DNA of 11,061 bases, taken from assembly GCA_902803455.1 (NCBI GenBank), contig CADCQC010000165.1, positions 1-11,061 on the forward strand. Direction: 5' to 3'. The notes beneath the pieces are model-generated. The model searched no databases and was not told where the DNA came from. It saw only the letters and a program-made list of their open reading frames with translations. Source of the stretch: an uncultured Prevotellaceae bacterium (GTDB lineage: Bacteria > Bacteroidota > Bacteroidia > Bacteroidales > Bacteroidaceae). Shown here piece after piece: positions 1 to 6,569 of the stretch. Made by a program: the position numbers and the translations under genes. Positions within the stretch are counted from its first letter, which is position 1. Each line of letters starts with the position of its first letter.

Positions 1-1503
1 ATAGTTGTATCTGAGAATGACGTTTCGGTTGCTGACGCTGTCGAGATATTCGTGCTTGAAGGTCGAGGAAATCCACGGCATGTAAATATAGTTGAGGTCC
101 ACAAGATCCCATTTGAAAGTCCACTTGTCGCGTGGTTTAGCCCATCTGTACCTCCATCCGGCAGAGAACACTCTCCGATGGAATTCAGGTCTGTTCTGCA
201 GGTTGTAACTGAGCGTCAATTCTGATGTGGAGTGAACCTCTTCCTTGAATTTAGTTTTGAGGAGAGGCGCAGCAAAACGGGGGAACGACAGTTTCGACTC
301 CACATTATACTCCATATAGTTTTGGTTCTGGTATCCCTCCAGGCCTGTAATGGCCTCATACGCCCCTCTCAGTTGCACCGACAGCATCTCCGACCCTCTG
401 AAAATGTTTCTGTTCTGATAAGTGATCGACATAGCCGCCCCAAAATCACCCGCCGTATTGGTGCCTTCCGGCTGCAAGGAGATGGTGCTCGGTTTGTTGA
501 CACCATATTGTATGGTGCAATCCAACTCATTGGAGCCGGGGATCTCGCTAAATCTTATATTGGTGAATCTGATGGCTCCCAAGCGTCCGAAGTTATTATA
601 GGTCCGTTGCACGTCGGATGCACTATACCACTCTCCCGGTTTCACCGCCGTATTGATTTTCAGCGTATTGGGTTTGATATGCACCTCACTTGAATCGGCA
701 CCGACGAAATGAACGTTTCTCACCATATATCTTGGATGCAGCGTTTCCGCCATACCTGCCTGTTCCCGATACCTCATCAGATGCAAGGTGACATCCACCA
801 ACCTGCTCCCCCTCATGGTATCCGCCTGAAACCGGATATACTCCTTATGGAATTTATAATAACCGTTGTCCATCAGGAAAGCTGTGACCTTATTGCGTTC
901 GCTCTCCAATCCATTGACCGTAAACCTTGCACCTTCCTGCAGTCCCTCAAACTGTTGCTGATGGTCAAGGAGGAGTTGTCTGATATTGTCATCATCAATG
1001 ACGTATGACATTTTCCTGATCAAATAGGCGGATCCAGGTGTAAGCGTATAGATATCCTTCAGTTTTTTACCCTTGATCTGCACCTCATGATCCACCTTTG
1101 CATTCATATATCCATTGTTTTGCAATGCCTTGAGCAGATCATTTTTAGTCATCTCCATTTGCAGGCTGTCATAAAGCACCGGTTCCTCACCGATTTTTCT
1201 CAGCAATCGGTTGAACCATTTGGTCGTGTCGGGTCCAGACAAGGAATACACCCCGAGGGGGATTTTGAAGGTAGAGAACCATTTAGAATTTCCCTTCTGT
1301 TTCACATACTGCCTCAATTGTCCTGCATCAAAATCCTTATCCACGGATTTGATTTCCACCTGTTGCAATAAGTATTCCCCATCGGGAACATATTTGGCGG
1401 TGGAGCATGCTGTAAACATGGCGATGACAGCCATCGCCACACCCATACTCCAAAAGCCGCATAGCGAGAATTTGCAGCATTTTTTCAGAAGTTGTATTTT
1501 CAC
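1..1503 (-). CDS. BamA/TamA-family outer-membrane lipoprotein, partial (C-terminus beyond left edge)
   Basis: The minus-strand frame is open for 501 codons from position 1503 to the left edge. With a GTG start at 1503 the protein has a lipoprotein signal: a basic N-region (KIQLLKK), a hydrophobic stretch and the lipobox FTAC with Cys33. The mature start (STAKYVPDGEYLL) is typical of Bacteroidetes BamA/TamA-like lipoproteins. Residues about 35-345 look like POTRA repeats (for example NNGYMNAKV and DNGYYKF), and from about 350 alternating strands mark the start of the 16-stranded barrel; the rest is cut off. Family members insert or fold outer-membrane proteins, but the client of this one is unknown. 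An in-frame ATG at 1560 would add 19 residues and an unusually long N-region, so the GTG next to the promoter is preferred. It differs in sequence from tamL in this window. The family call is firm, the start less so. Confidence 0.88.
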   Translation of the reverse strand, partial: MKIQLLKKCCKFSLCGFWSMGVAMAVIAMFTACSTAKYVPDGEYLLQQVEIKSVDKDFDAGQLRQYVKQKGNSKWFSTFKIPLGVYSLSGPDTTKWFNRLLRKIGEEPVLYDSLQMEMTKNDLLKALQNNGYMNAKVDHEVQIKGKKLKDIYTLTPGSAYLIRKMSYVIDDDNIRQLLLDHQQQFEGLQEGARFTVNGLESERNKVTAFLMDNGYYKFHKEYIRFQADTMRGSRLVDVTLHLMRYREQAGMAETLHPRYMVRNVHFVGADSSEVHIKPNTLKINTAVKPGEWYSASDVQRTYNNFGRLGAIRFTNIRFSEIPGSNELDCTIQYGVNKPSTISLQPEGTNTAGDFGAAMSITYQNRNIFRGSEMLSVQLRGAYEAITGLEGYQNQNYMEYNVESKLSFPRFAAPLLKTKFKEEVHSTSELTLSYNLQNRPEFHRRVFSAGWRYRWAKPRDKWTFKWDLVDLNYIYMPWISSTFKHEYLDSVSNRNVILRYNY

Positions 1504-1508
1504 AAGTG

Positions 1509-1516
1509 CAAAAATA
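1509..1516 (-). promoter_or_regulatory. Bacteroidetes -7 promoter element for the BamA-family gene
   Basis: The minus strand reads TATTTTTG, an exact match to the Bacteroidetes -7 consensus TAnnTTTG. It ends five bases before the preferred GTG start. The region about 20 bases upstream is T-rich but has no clear TTTG -33 box. Assignment is by motif and position only. Confidence 0.5.
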
Positions 1517-1577
1517 CGATTTTTTGCTGAAGAAAAGAATGCAGAGCGATTCATTTTCATGTTAGGAATGTAGAAAA

Positions 1578-1609
1578 TTTTGTGTTCTACGTTTTTTGTC
1601 GTACTTTTG
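1578..1609 (+). promoter_or_regulatory. Bacteroidetes-type promoter for the YejM-like gene
   Basis: A -33-like TTTTG lies at 1578-1582 and a -7 element TACTTTTG at 1602-1609, with a 19-base spacer that fits the Bacteroidetes TTTG / TAnnTTTG arrangement. The -7 box ends five bases before the ATG at 1615, so the transcript would have almost no leader. It mirrors the promoter of the divergent gene. Confidence 0.6.
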
Positions 1610-1614
1610 CACCT

Positions 1615-3444
1615 ATGACACAGTTACTAAAGAAAGGTTTTATATATTATTTATTGTCGTCGCTATTTATCGGTATCCTGTTCATGTTATATATCTACAG
1701 TGACCCAGTGACCGAACAGGTAGATGGATGGGGATGGCTATTTTATGTGACCTCTTGCCTATCGCATGCCGCACTTCTGGTGTTGGCCCTCTTTATCGTT
1801 TTTTTCCTGCCCTGGGCATTGATGCGCCTCAAACGATTAGCCGTCGGACTCTTTGTCTTCTCAGTCAGTTTTCTGGGCATCATCACGGTCATCAACATGC
1901 AGGTATACAAAATATACCGTTTCCATATCAACGGGTTCATTCTGAACATGTTGACAGGTCCTAATCCCGGAGATATCTTCCAGTTTGATACGGTGCTGTT
2001 GCTGGAAGAGGGTGCCCTATTGGCTGTCATTGCTGCCATCTGCATCGGCCTATGGTGGTTGGCCTGCCGATTGAATGCCATCTGGAAGAAGCGGGTATAT
2101 CTCACCGGCATTGCTCTCACAGCTATCATGCTCCTGACAGCCAATGCGTTGCATATTTATGGCTCTTTTGTTGTCAAGCCCTCCATTCTGCTCACCTCAC
2201 GGCTCGTGCCCTACTATTTCCCCATCTCGATGAGTACGGCCCTTGAAAAGATGGGGTTTGAGCGCCACACGCTCGACCTTGACGACAGCATCGGCGGGAA
2301 AGGCGAACTCTACTACCCCCTTCGTGAGTTGGCCGTCGAAAACGATACGACAAAGACCAATATTGTCTTTATCCTGATAGACTCATGGAGCAAACGCGCA
2401 GTGACGGAGGAATGCATGCCCCATATCTGGCAGTTTGCCCAAGAAGAGCAGAACTTCAGCAATCATGTGAGCAGCAGCAATGGGACGAGATATTCCGTCT
2501 TCAGTATCTTCACCGGTCTGCAACCCTATTACTGGCCCTCTTTCCAGGGAGGGCATCAGAGTCCGCTGTTCATCGACCAACTGCTGTCGCAAGGGTATGA
2601 TTTCCATTTCTACCCCAGTGCCACGCTGAAATCCCCACCCTTTTCCCGTGTGCTGTTCCAGCATGTTCCCAACCTTCGCAGTGAGACACCCGGTGAAACA
2701 CCTTATGACCGCGACTGCCGCATAGCCGCCGACTGTATCCGTGATCTTCCGGAAATAGCCAAGAAAGGCAAACCATTCTTCACCTTTCTCTTCTTCGATA
2801 TGCCCCATGGCCTCGTCTACCCATCCGACAAGCCCAAGTATTTCCAGCCGGCATGGGACTATGCCAACTATGCGGTCCTCAACAATGACACGCCAGTGGA
2901 ACCATTCTGGAATCTCTACCGCAACATCTGCCACGCTACCGACTCTCTGATAGGCGACGTGTTAGAGGAATTGCGCCGCCAACAGTTGTTCGACAATACC
3001 GTCATCATCCTGACAGGCGATCACGCACAGGAGTTCAACGAGAACCACAAGAACTATTGGGGCCATAGCAGTAATTTCTCACAATACCAAGTAGCCGTCC
3101 CGCTGGTGATCCACGAGCCAGGCAAGCCCACCCGTCGCTATGCGCACCGCACGACACATTATGATATCATTCCGACACTGATGCACGACTATCTGAAAGT
3201 GAAAAACGATCCTGCAGACTACAGCGCAGGCCGGTTATTAAATGATTCCACGCCACGACTGTGGCATTTTGTCGGCAATGAACTGCGGTATGCTTTTCTC
3301 TTGGAAGACGACACCATCCTGACAAAAGAAGGCGCCGGATGGATTGAGGTGACCGATGCCCGCATGAATCCCATCAAAGACTATCATATTCAACCCCAGA
3401 AATTTGACGCAGCAATCAAGTACCTGAACAGATTTTTCAAATAG
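1615..3444 (+). CDS. YejM/PbgA-like inner-membrane protein with periplasmic sulfatase/alkaline-phosphatase-fold domain
   Basis: The 609-residue protein starts with about five membrane helices (roughly 8-28, 43-66, 75-97, 127-150 and 160-180), followed by a globular domain from about 235. This matches the DUF3413-plus-sulfatase layout of E. coli YejM/PbgA (LapC), including the linker YYPLREL just before the first core strand (YPLSEL in YejM). Superfamily metal-site candidates are visible: Asp256 (FILIDSW), Thr291 in NGTRYS at the nucleophile position, Asp469-His470 (LTGDHAQEF) and His484 (YWGHSSN). E. coli YejM lacks the Asp-His pair and acts as an LPS sensor that restrains LpxC degradation through LapB; whether this protein senses, catalyses or does both is unknown. 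The ATG at 1615 is chosen because an upstream in-frame GTG at 1582 lies inside the promoter. The fold is near certain, the YejM-type assignment good, the function inferred. Confidence 0.87.
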   Translation: MTQLLKKGFIYYLLSSLFIGILFMLYIYSDPVTEQVDGWGWLFYVTSCLSHAALLVLALFIVFFLPWALMRLKRLAVGLFVFSVSFLGIITVINMQVYKIYRFHINGFILNMLTGPNPGDIFQFDTVLLLEEGALLAVIAAICIGLWWLACRLNAIWKKRVYLTGIALTAIMLLTANALHIYGSFVVKPSILLTSRLVPYYFPISMSTALEKMGFERHTLDLDDSIGGKGELYYPLRELAVENDTTKTNIVFILIDSWSKRAVTEECMPHIWQFAQEEQNFSNHVSSSNGTRYSVFSIFTGLQPYYWPSFQGGHQSPLFIDQLLSQGYDFHFYPSATLKSPPFSRVLFQHVPNLRSETPGETPYDRDCRIAADCIRDLPEIAKKGKPFFTFLFFDMPHGLVYPSDKPKYFQPAWDYANYAVLNNDTPVEPFWNLYRNICHATDSLIGDVLEELRRQQLFDNTVIILTGDHAQEFNENHKNYWGHSSNFSQYQVAVPLVIHEPGKPTRRYAHRTTHYDIIPTLMHDYLKVKNDPADYSAGRLLNDSTPRLWHFVGNELRYAFLLEDDTILTKEGAGWIEVTDARMNPIKDYHIQPQKFDAAIKYLNRFFK

Positions 3445-3561
3445 ACATTCATACTACTCCACAAGAGCGTGTCAGAGCATCGGGAGATATTGTTTTTTTA
3501 TCTGAAATATTGCCAAAAAAAGTGGATAAATCACCATATATCATTTGAAATCACTAATTTT
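3445..3561. other. Intergenic stretch, no gene seen
   Basis: This AT-rich gap follows the YejM-like gene and runs up to the repeats before the methyltransferase. It holds a 5-base inverted repeat, AGATA (3485-3489) and TATCT (3499-3503), around a T-run, and an A-run at 3515-3521. These could weakly end transcription, but no convincing stem plus U-tract terminator is present. No reading frame here looks coding. Confidence 0.4.
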
Positions 3562-3562
3562 G
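3555..3562 (+). promoter_or_regulatory. -7 promoter element for the RNA methyltransferase gene
   Basis: TAATTTTG exactly matches the Bacteroidetes -7 consensus TAnnTTTG. It lies 43 bases before the ATG at 3606. A -33 box at the usual spacing is not evident. Its last base is the first base of the tandem repeat, so the transcription start would fall inside the first repeat copy. Confidence 0.5.
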
Positions 3563-3605
3563 CATCGATTCACGATCAGAAAAGCATCGATTCACGATCA
3601 GAAAT
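3562..3605 (+). repeat. Two tandem 22-base repeats in the methyltransferase leader
   Basis: Copies at 3562-3583 and 3584-3605 begin GCATCGATTCACGATCAGAA and match at 21 of 22 bases, differing only in the last base. The second copy abuts the ATG at 3606. Each contains ATCG and CGAT separated by five bases, a very short potential hairpin. The pair fills the whole 5' leader expected from the -7 box and looks like a recent duplication. Function is unknown. Confidence 0.9.
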
Positions 3606-4370
3606 ATGATTAGCAAGAACAAGATAAAAGCCCTCCGCTTATTGGACACCAAAAAGCATCGCCTTTCTACCGGCCTGTATGTGGCAGAAGGTCCCAAGGT
3701 GGTGGGCGATTTGTTGACACGCTGTTCTGCCCGTACGATTGTCGCAACGCCAGCATGGTTCTCGCTTCATCCTCCCACCCCAACATCCGAGAACATCATC
3801 GTGAGCGAGGAAGAACTTCGCAAGGTGAGTTTTTTGCAGCACCCCCAACAAGTGCTGGCCACCTTCCCCCTACCCACCGATGACCCAAGCCCTGCCGACA
3901 GCTGTGACCTCATCAGCCACCACCTGTGCCTGGCTCTCGATGACATCCAAGATCCAGGCAACCTCGGCACAATCATCCGCATCGCCGACTGGTTTGGTAT
4001 TAGCCATATCTTCTGCAGCCCACATACAGCAGACGCTTACAGTCCGAAAGTCATCCAGGCCACGATGGGCAGTATTGCCCGTGTGCGTCTCGTATATACA
4101 GATCTTCGCTCCCTCATCAGCCAATTGCCCGCAGGAACACCCGTCTATGGCACCCTGCTCGACGGCAAGGATATCCATAGCGTCACCTTGGAATCACGAG
4201 GTCTTTTGGTCATGGGCAATGAGGGCAACGGCATCAGTCCGGAACTGTCGGGCATGCTGACCCACCGTCTGCTGATCCCTCCCTATCCCCCTGGCCGGGA
4301 TACCGCCGACAGTCTGAACGTGGCCATCGCCACCGCCATCTGTTGTGCTGAATTTCGCCGCTCATCCTAA
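3606..4370 (+). CDS. SpoU/TrmH-family RNA 2'-O-methyltransferase
   Basis: The 254-residue product carries the three SPOUT/SpoU signatures in order: motif 1 around 112-130 (DIQDPGNLGTIIRIADWFG, with Asn119 and Arg125), motif 2 GNEGNG at 204-209, and motif 3 at 225-242 (IPPYPPGRDTADSLNVAIA, usually ESLNV in relatives). These form the trefoil-knot site that binds S-adenosylmethionine and transfers a methyl group to a ribose 2'-OH in tRNA or rRNA. Residues 1 to about 95 form an N-terminal RNA-binding part, with the typical opening in which basic residues are followed by YVAEGPKVV. The length is normal for the RlmB/TrmH-like group. The target nucleotide cannot be read from sequence, so no gene symbol is given. 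The ATG follows the second leader repeat directly, with no Shine-Dalgarno site. The gene may share a transcript with the next two. Confidence 0.93.
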   Translation: MISKNKIKALRLLDTKKHRLSTGLYVAEGPKVVGDLLTRCSARTIVATPAWFSLHPPTPTSENIIVSEEELRKVSFLQHPQQVLATFPLPTDDPSPADSCDLISHHLCLALDDIQDPGNLGTIIRIADWFGISHIFCSPHTADAYSPKVIQATMGSIARVRLVYTDLRSLISQLPAGTPVYGTLLDGKDIHSVTLESRGLLVMGNEGNGISPELSGMLTHRLLIPPYPPGRDTADSLNVAIATAICCAEFRRSS

Positions 4371-4424
4371 AAGAAGAGCAAAAAAGGAAAGCCCAAAAGA
4401 GGAGACCGTCTGAAAGAGAAAAGA

Positions 4425-4490
4425 TATCTATAAGATCAACATCTAAAAAACGATTATCTATAAGACCAATATCTATGAGACGAATAGATC
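4425..4490 (+). repeat. Imperfect 30-base-period repeats with a potential hairpin
   Basis: In the 152-base purine-rich gap, TATCTATAAGATCAACATCTA (4425-4445) recurs at 4455-4475 with two changes, and a shorter third echo, ATCTATGAGACGAATA, starts at 4471. The third ATCTAT (4471-4476) is followed after seven bases by its reverse complement ATAGAT (4484-4489). The ATCTAT copies at 4426 and 4456 could pair with that same ATAGAT instead. No clear promoter or terminator is visible here. Confidence 0.7.
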
Positions 4491-4510
4491 GGCCATCATA
4501 GAAAGAAAAG

Positions 4511-4514
4511 AGGA
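4511..4514 (+). promoter_or_regulatory. Shine-Dalgarno-like site of the membrane protein gene
   Basis: AGGA, within AAAGAGGAAA, sits eight bases before the ATG at 4523. It supports this start and stands out because the other plus-strand genes here have no such site. Confidence 0.4.
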
Positions 4515-4522
4515 AATCAATT

Positions 4523-5458
4523 ATGGATCAAGAGTTATTATACAAGAACCGCAGTGTATCGTCGTGCATTTTTGCCGCCTACAAACTGATGGGAGAGAAT
4601 TTCAAAAACATCTTCCGTGTGACCTGGCTTCCTGTGCTGCTGATCGGCATTTTCGGCAGCCTTTTCATGTTGCTCAATGTGCAAGACGAGCGCATTCTGT
4701 CGACCGCCATAGCCCATCCAGCCATCTATCTGACGCTGTTTGCCATTTTCCTCATCGCCATGCTTGCCTGTTCGGTATGGGCCTCGGCACGTTTTCTGAG
4801 CATGCTCAACGAGCGTCCTGTCAAACAAAACCTGATACGTGTGCTGCTGCTTTCTCTCAACACATTCGCCATCTGTCTGGTGATCGGTCTGCTGATCACT
4901 GGTGCGGTATTTCTGCTGAAACGCCTGCTGAAGTGCGACATCCCCACCCTATTGTATGACAACTGGCTGGTCTTCATGATCGCGGCCATCATCCTATTGA
5001 TCCTCTTATTGCCTCTGACCTATATCAGCGTGCGCTACCTGTTTGATGAGAAAGCCCATTTCTGGACCAATTTTCTCAAGAATTATGCCCGTGGTTTCCG
5101 CCACATCGGTTTTCTGTTTCTCACTTTCGTGATTGCCGGCATCATCACGGCCGTCCTCGGCTTCATCATCTACCTGCCGTTCTCCATTCTGGTCCTCGCC
5201 CAGTCGCTATCAACATTTGGCGTGCTCCAAGGAGACCCATCAGGGATGCCCGGCTACATCCTGCCACTGATGGGCATCACCTATCTGGTGACCGTTATCC
5301 TCTTATGGTATGTGAGTATCTATCTATTTCTCGTATTCATTTTCATGTATGGTTCGATAGAGCGCCAACGTTCAGACAGGCATGCCATTCCTCTTGCACC
5401 AGCCGATTTTATGAATTATCCAACAACCGACCATGACCCAGCGAATCCTATTCATTGA
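4523..5458 (+). CDS. Six-helix integral membrane protein of unknown function
   Basis: I do not recognise a characterised family. The 311-residue product has a short soluble N-terminus (DQELLYKNRSVSSCIFAAY) that resembles the amphipathic entry segment of some Bacteroidetes membrane proteins of unknown role. About six hydrophobic spans follow, near 32-52, 66-92, 107-132, 146-171, 193-228 and 248-277, the fifth long enough to be a hairpin. It ends in a polar, proline- and histidine-containing tail (from about 280) rich in Asp and Arg. No catalytic motif, transporter signature or nucleotide-binding site is visible. Its last 26 bases overlap the start of hisB in another frame, which suggests co-transcription and perhaps translational coupling, but nothing in the protein points to histidine metabolism. 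A transporter or an envelope accessory protein are both possible. Confidence 0.8.
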   Translation: MDQELLYKNRSVSSCIFAAYKLMGENFKNIFRVTWLPVLLIGIFGSLFMLLNVQDERILSTAIAHPAIYLTLFAIFLIAMLACSVWASARFLSMLNERPVKQNLIRVLLLSLNTFAICLVIGLLITGAVFLLKRLLKCDIPTLLYDNWLVFMIAAIILLILLLPLTYISVRYLFDEKAHFWTNFLKNYARGFRHIGFLFLTFVIAGIITAVLGFIIYLPFSILVLAQSLSTFGVLQGDPSGMPGYILPLMGITYLVTVILLWYVSIYLFLVFIFMYGSIERQRSDRHAIPLAPADFMNYPTTDHDPANPIH

Positions 5459-6506
5459 CCGTGACGGCACCCTCATCGAGGAACCAGCCGACGAACAGAT
5501 AGACGATTTTTCCAAACTTCGTTTCACCAAAGGCGTATTCCGCAACCTGTCTTTCATCCGTCAGCATCTTGACTTCAAGTTGGTGATGGTGAGCAATCAA
5601 GACGGCTTAGGCACCCCCTCTTTTCCCGAAGAGACCTTCTGGCCCGTCCACAACTTCATCCTCCAGACATTGGAGAGTGAGGGTGTGACCTTCGACGCCA
5701 TCCATATCGACCGTCATTTCCCAGAGGACAACCATCCCGACCGCAAGCCAGGCACCGGCATGTTGCAGCAATACATCGACAATCCCAACTACGACCTGTC
5801 GGGCAGTTATGTGATTGGCGACCGGGAGACCGACCGGGAGTTGGCCAGGCGCCTGGGTTGCCAATCGCTCATCCTTGGTGACGAAGGCATCACCTGGGAC
5901 CGGATCACAGAAATCCTGTTTGCCGGTGAGCGCCACGCTTCAGTGAGCCGTGTGACAAAGGAGACGCAGATAGAAGTAGACCTGTTGGTGGATGGCCATG
6001 GGAAATGCGACATCAGCACCGGTTTAGGTTTCTTCGACCACATGCTGGAACAGATCGGCAAGCATGGCATGATGGACTTGAAAATTCATGTGAAAGGCGA
6101 TCTGAACGTGGACGAGCACCACACTATCGAAGATACCGCTATCGCCCTTGGCACGTGCCTTCGCCAGGCCCTTGGCGACAAGCGCGGCATCGAGCGCTAT
6201 GGCTACACCTTACCCATGGATGACTGTCTGGCTACGGTAGCACTTGACTTTGGTGGCCGTCCTTGGCTTGTCTGGGATGCGACATTTCATCGCGAGCATA
6301 TCGGCGACATGCCCACGGAGATGTTTCTGCATTTCTTCAAGAGTCTGAGTGATGCCGCGCTGATGAACCTCTTTATCCAAGCCAGCGGCACCAATGAGCA
6401 CCACAAAATAGAGGGTATCTTCAAAGCCCTTGCCCGTGCGCTGAAGATGGCCGTCAGACGCGACATCTATCATTACGAACTGCCTTCTACGAAAGGCGTT
6501 CTCTGA
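5433..6506 (+). CDS. hisB: Bifunctional histidinol-phosphatase / imidazoleglycerol-phosphate dehydratase
   Basis: The 357-residue product is the two-domain HisB that catalyses two steps of histidine synthesis in the cytoplasm. Residues 1 to about 165 form the HAD phosphatase: nucleophile Asp9 and acid/base Asp11 in FIDRDGTL, Ser54 in VSNQDGLG, Lys105 in DRKP, and Asp130/Asp134 in GDRETD. Residues about 176-357 are the dehydratase, opening KETQIEV and carrying the metal motifs HHTIED (229-234) and HHKIE (323-327), with STGLGFFDHML at 195-205. The start is fixed by alignment with the E. coli N-terminus, MSQKYLFIDRDG, so the 26-base overlap with the upstream gene is real. Odd point: the E. coli zinc-loop residues Cys93, His95, Cys101 and Cys103 align here with Asp93, His95, His101 and Asp103. 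No other his genes are in the window. The identification is firm. Confidence 0.97.
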   Translation: MTQRILFIDRDGTLIEEPADEQIDDFSKLRFTKGVFRNLSFIRQHLDFKLVMVSNQDGLGTPSFPEETFWPVHNFILQTLESEGVTFDAIHIDRHFPEDNHPDRKPGTGMLQQYIDNPNYDLSGSYVIGDRETDRELARRLGCQSLILGDEGITWDRITEILFAGERHASVSRVTKETQIEVDLLVDGHGKCDISTGLGFFDHMLEQIGKHGMMDLKIHVKGDLNVDEHHTIEDTAIALGTCLRQALGDKRGIERYGYTLPMDDCLATVALDFGGRPWLVWDATFHREHIGDMPTEMFLHFFKSLSDAALMNLFIQASGTNEHHKIEGIFKALARALKMAVRRDIYHYELPSTKGVL

Positions 6507-6528
6507 CAGGCAGGGTTTGCTCTGTCAG
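6503..6528. terminator. Hairpin between the convergent hisB and tamL genes
   Basis: CTGACAG (6503-6509) and CTGTCAG (6522-6528) are perfect inverted repeats, and an inner GCA/TGC pair with a one-base bulge extends the stem around a GGGTT loop. It overlaps the hisB stop codon. There is no T-run on either side, so a classic intrinsic terminator is not shown, but the position between convergent genes suits a shared 3'-end hairpin. Confidence 0.45.
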
Positions 6529-6531
6529 CAC

Positions 6532-6569
6532 GCCATGCCGAGGTCTGCCAGCCATGCCAAGGTCTGTCA
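6532..6569. repeat. Two tandem 19-base repeats reaching into the tamL stop codon
   Basis: GCCATGCCGAGGTCTGCCA (6532-6550) is followed directly by GCCATGCCAAGGTCTGTCA (6551-6569), identical at 17 of 19 bases. The last three bases are the complement of the tamL TGA stop. A weaker third version ending TCTGTCA lies at 6509-6527. The array fills most of the gap between the convergent genes. Function is unknown. Confidence 0.8.

Noticed and set aside
232..693. Plus-strand open frame of 153 codons near the left edge
   Set aside because: It is antisense to the BamA-family gene, whose frame I checked codon by codon and found free of stops.
1504..1560. Upstream ATG starts (1554, 1560) for the BamA-family lipoprotein
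   Set aside because: They give an unusually long signal N-region and lie upstream of the likely -7 box; kept only as an alternative.
1582..1614. Upstream in-frame GTG extension (11 residues) of the YejM-like gene
   Set aside because: The extension overlaps the -33 to -7 promoter region and adds non-membrane residues before a normal N-terminus at 1615.
2383..2934. Minus-strand open frame of 183 codons
   Set aside because: It is antisense to the catalytic domain of the YejM-like gene, and no protein family is recognisable in it.
3485..3521. Possible terminator after the YejM-like gene
   Set aside because: The stem is only five bases and encloses the T-run instead of preceding it; too weak to call.
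3562..3605. Possible CRISPR fragment
   Set aside because: The two 22-base copies are directly adjacent with no spacer, and no cas gene is present.
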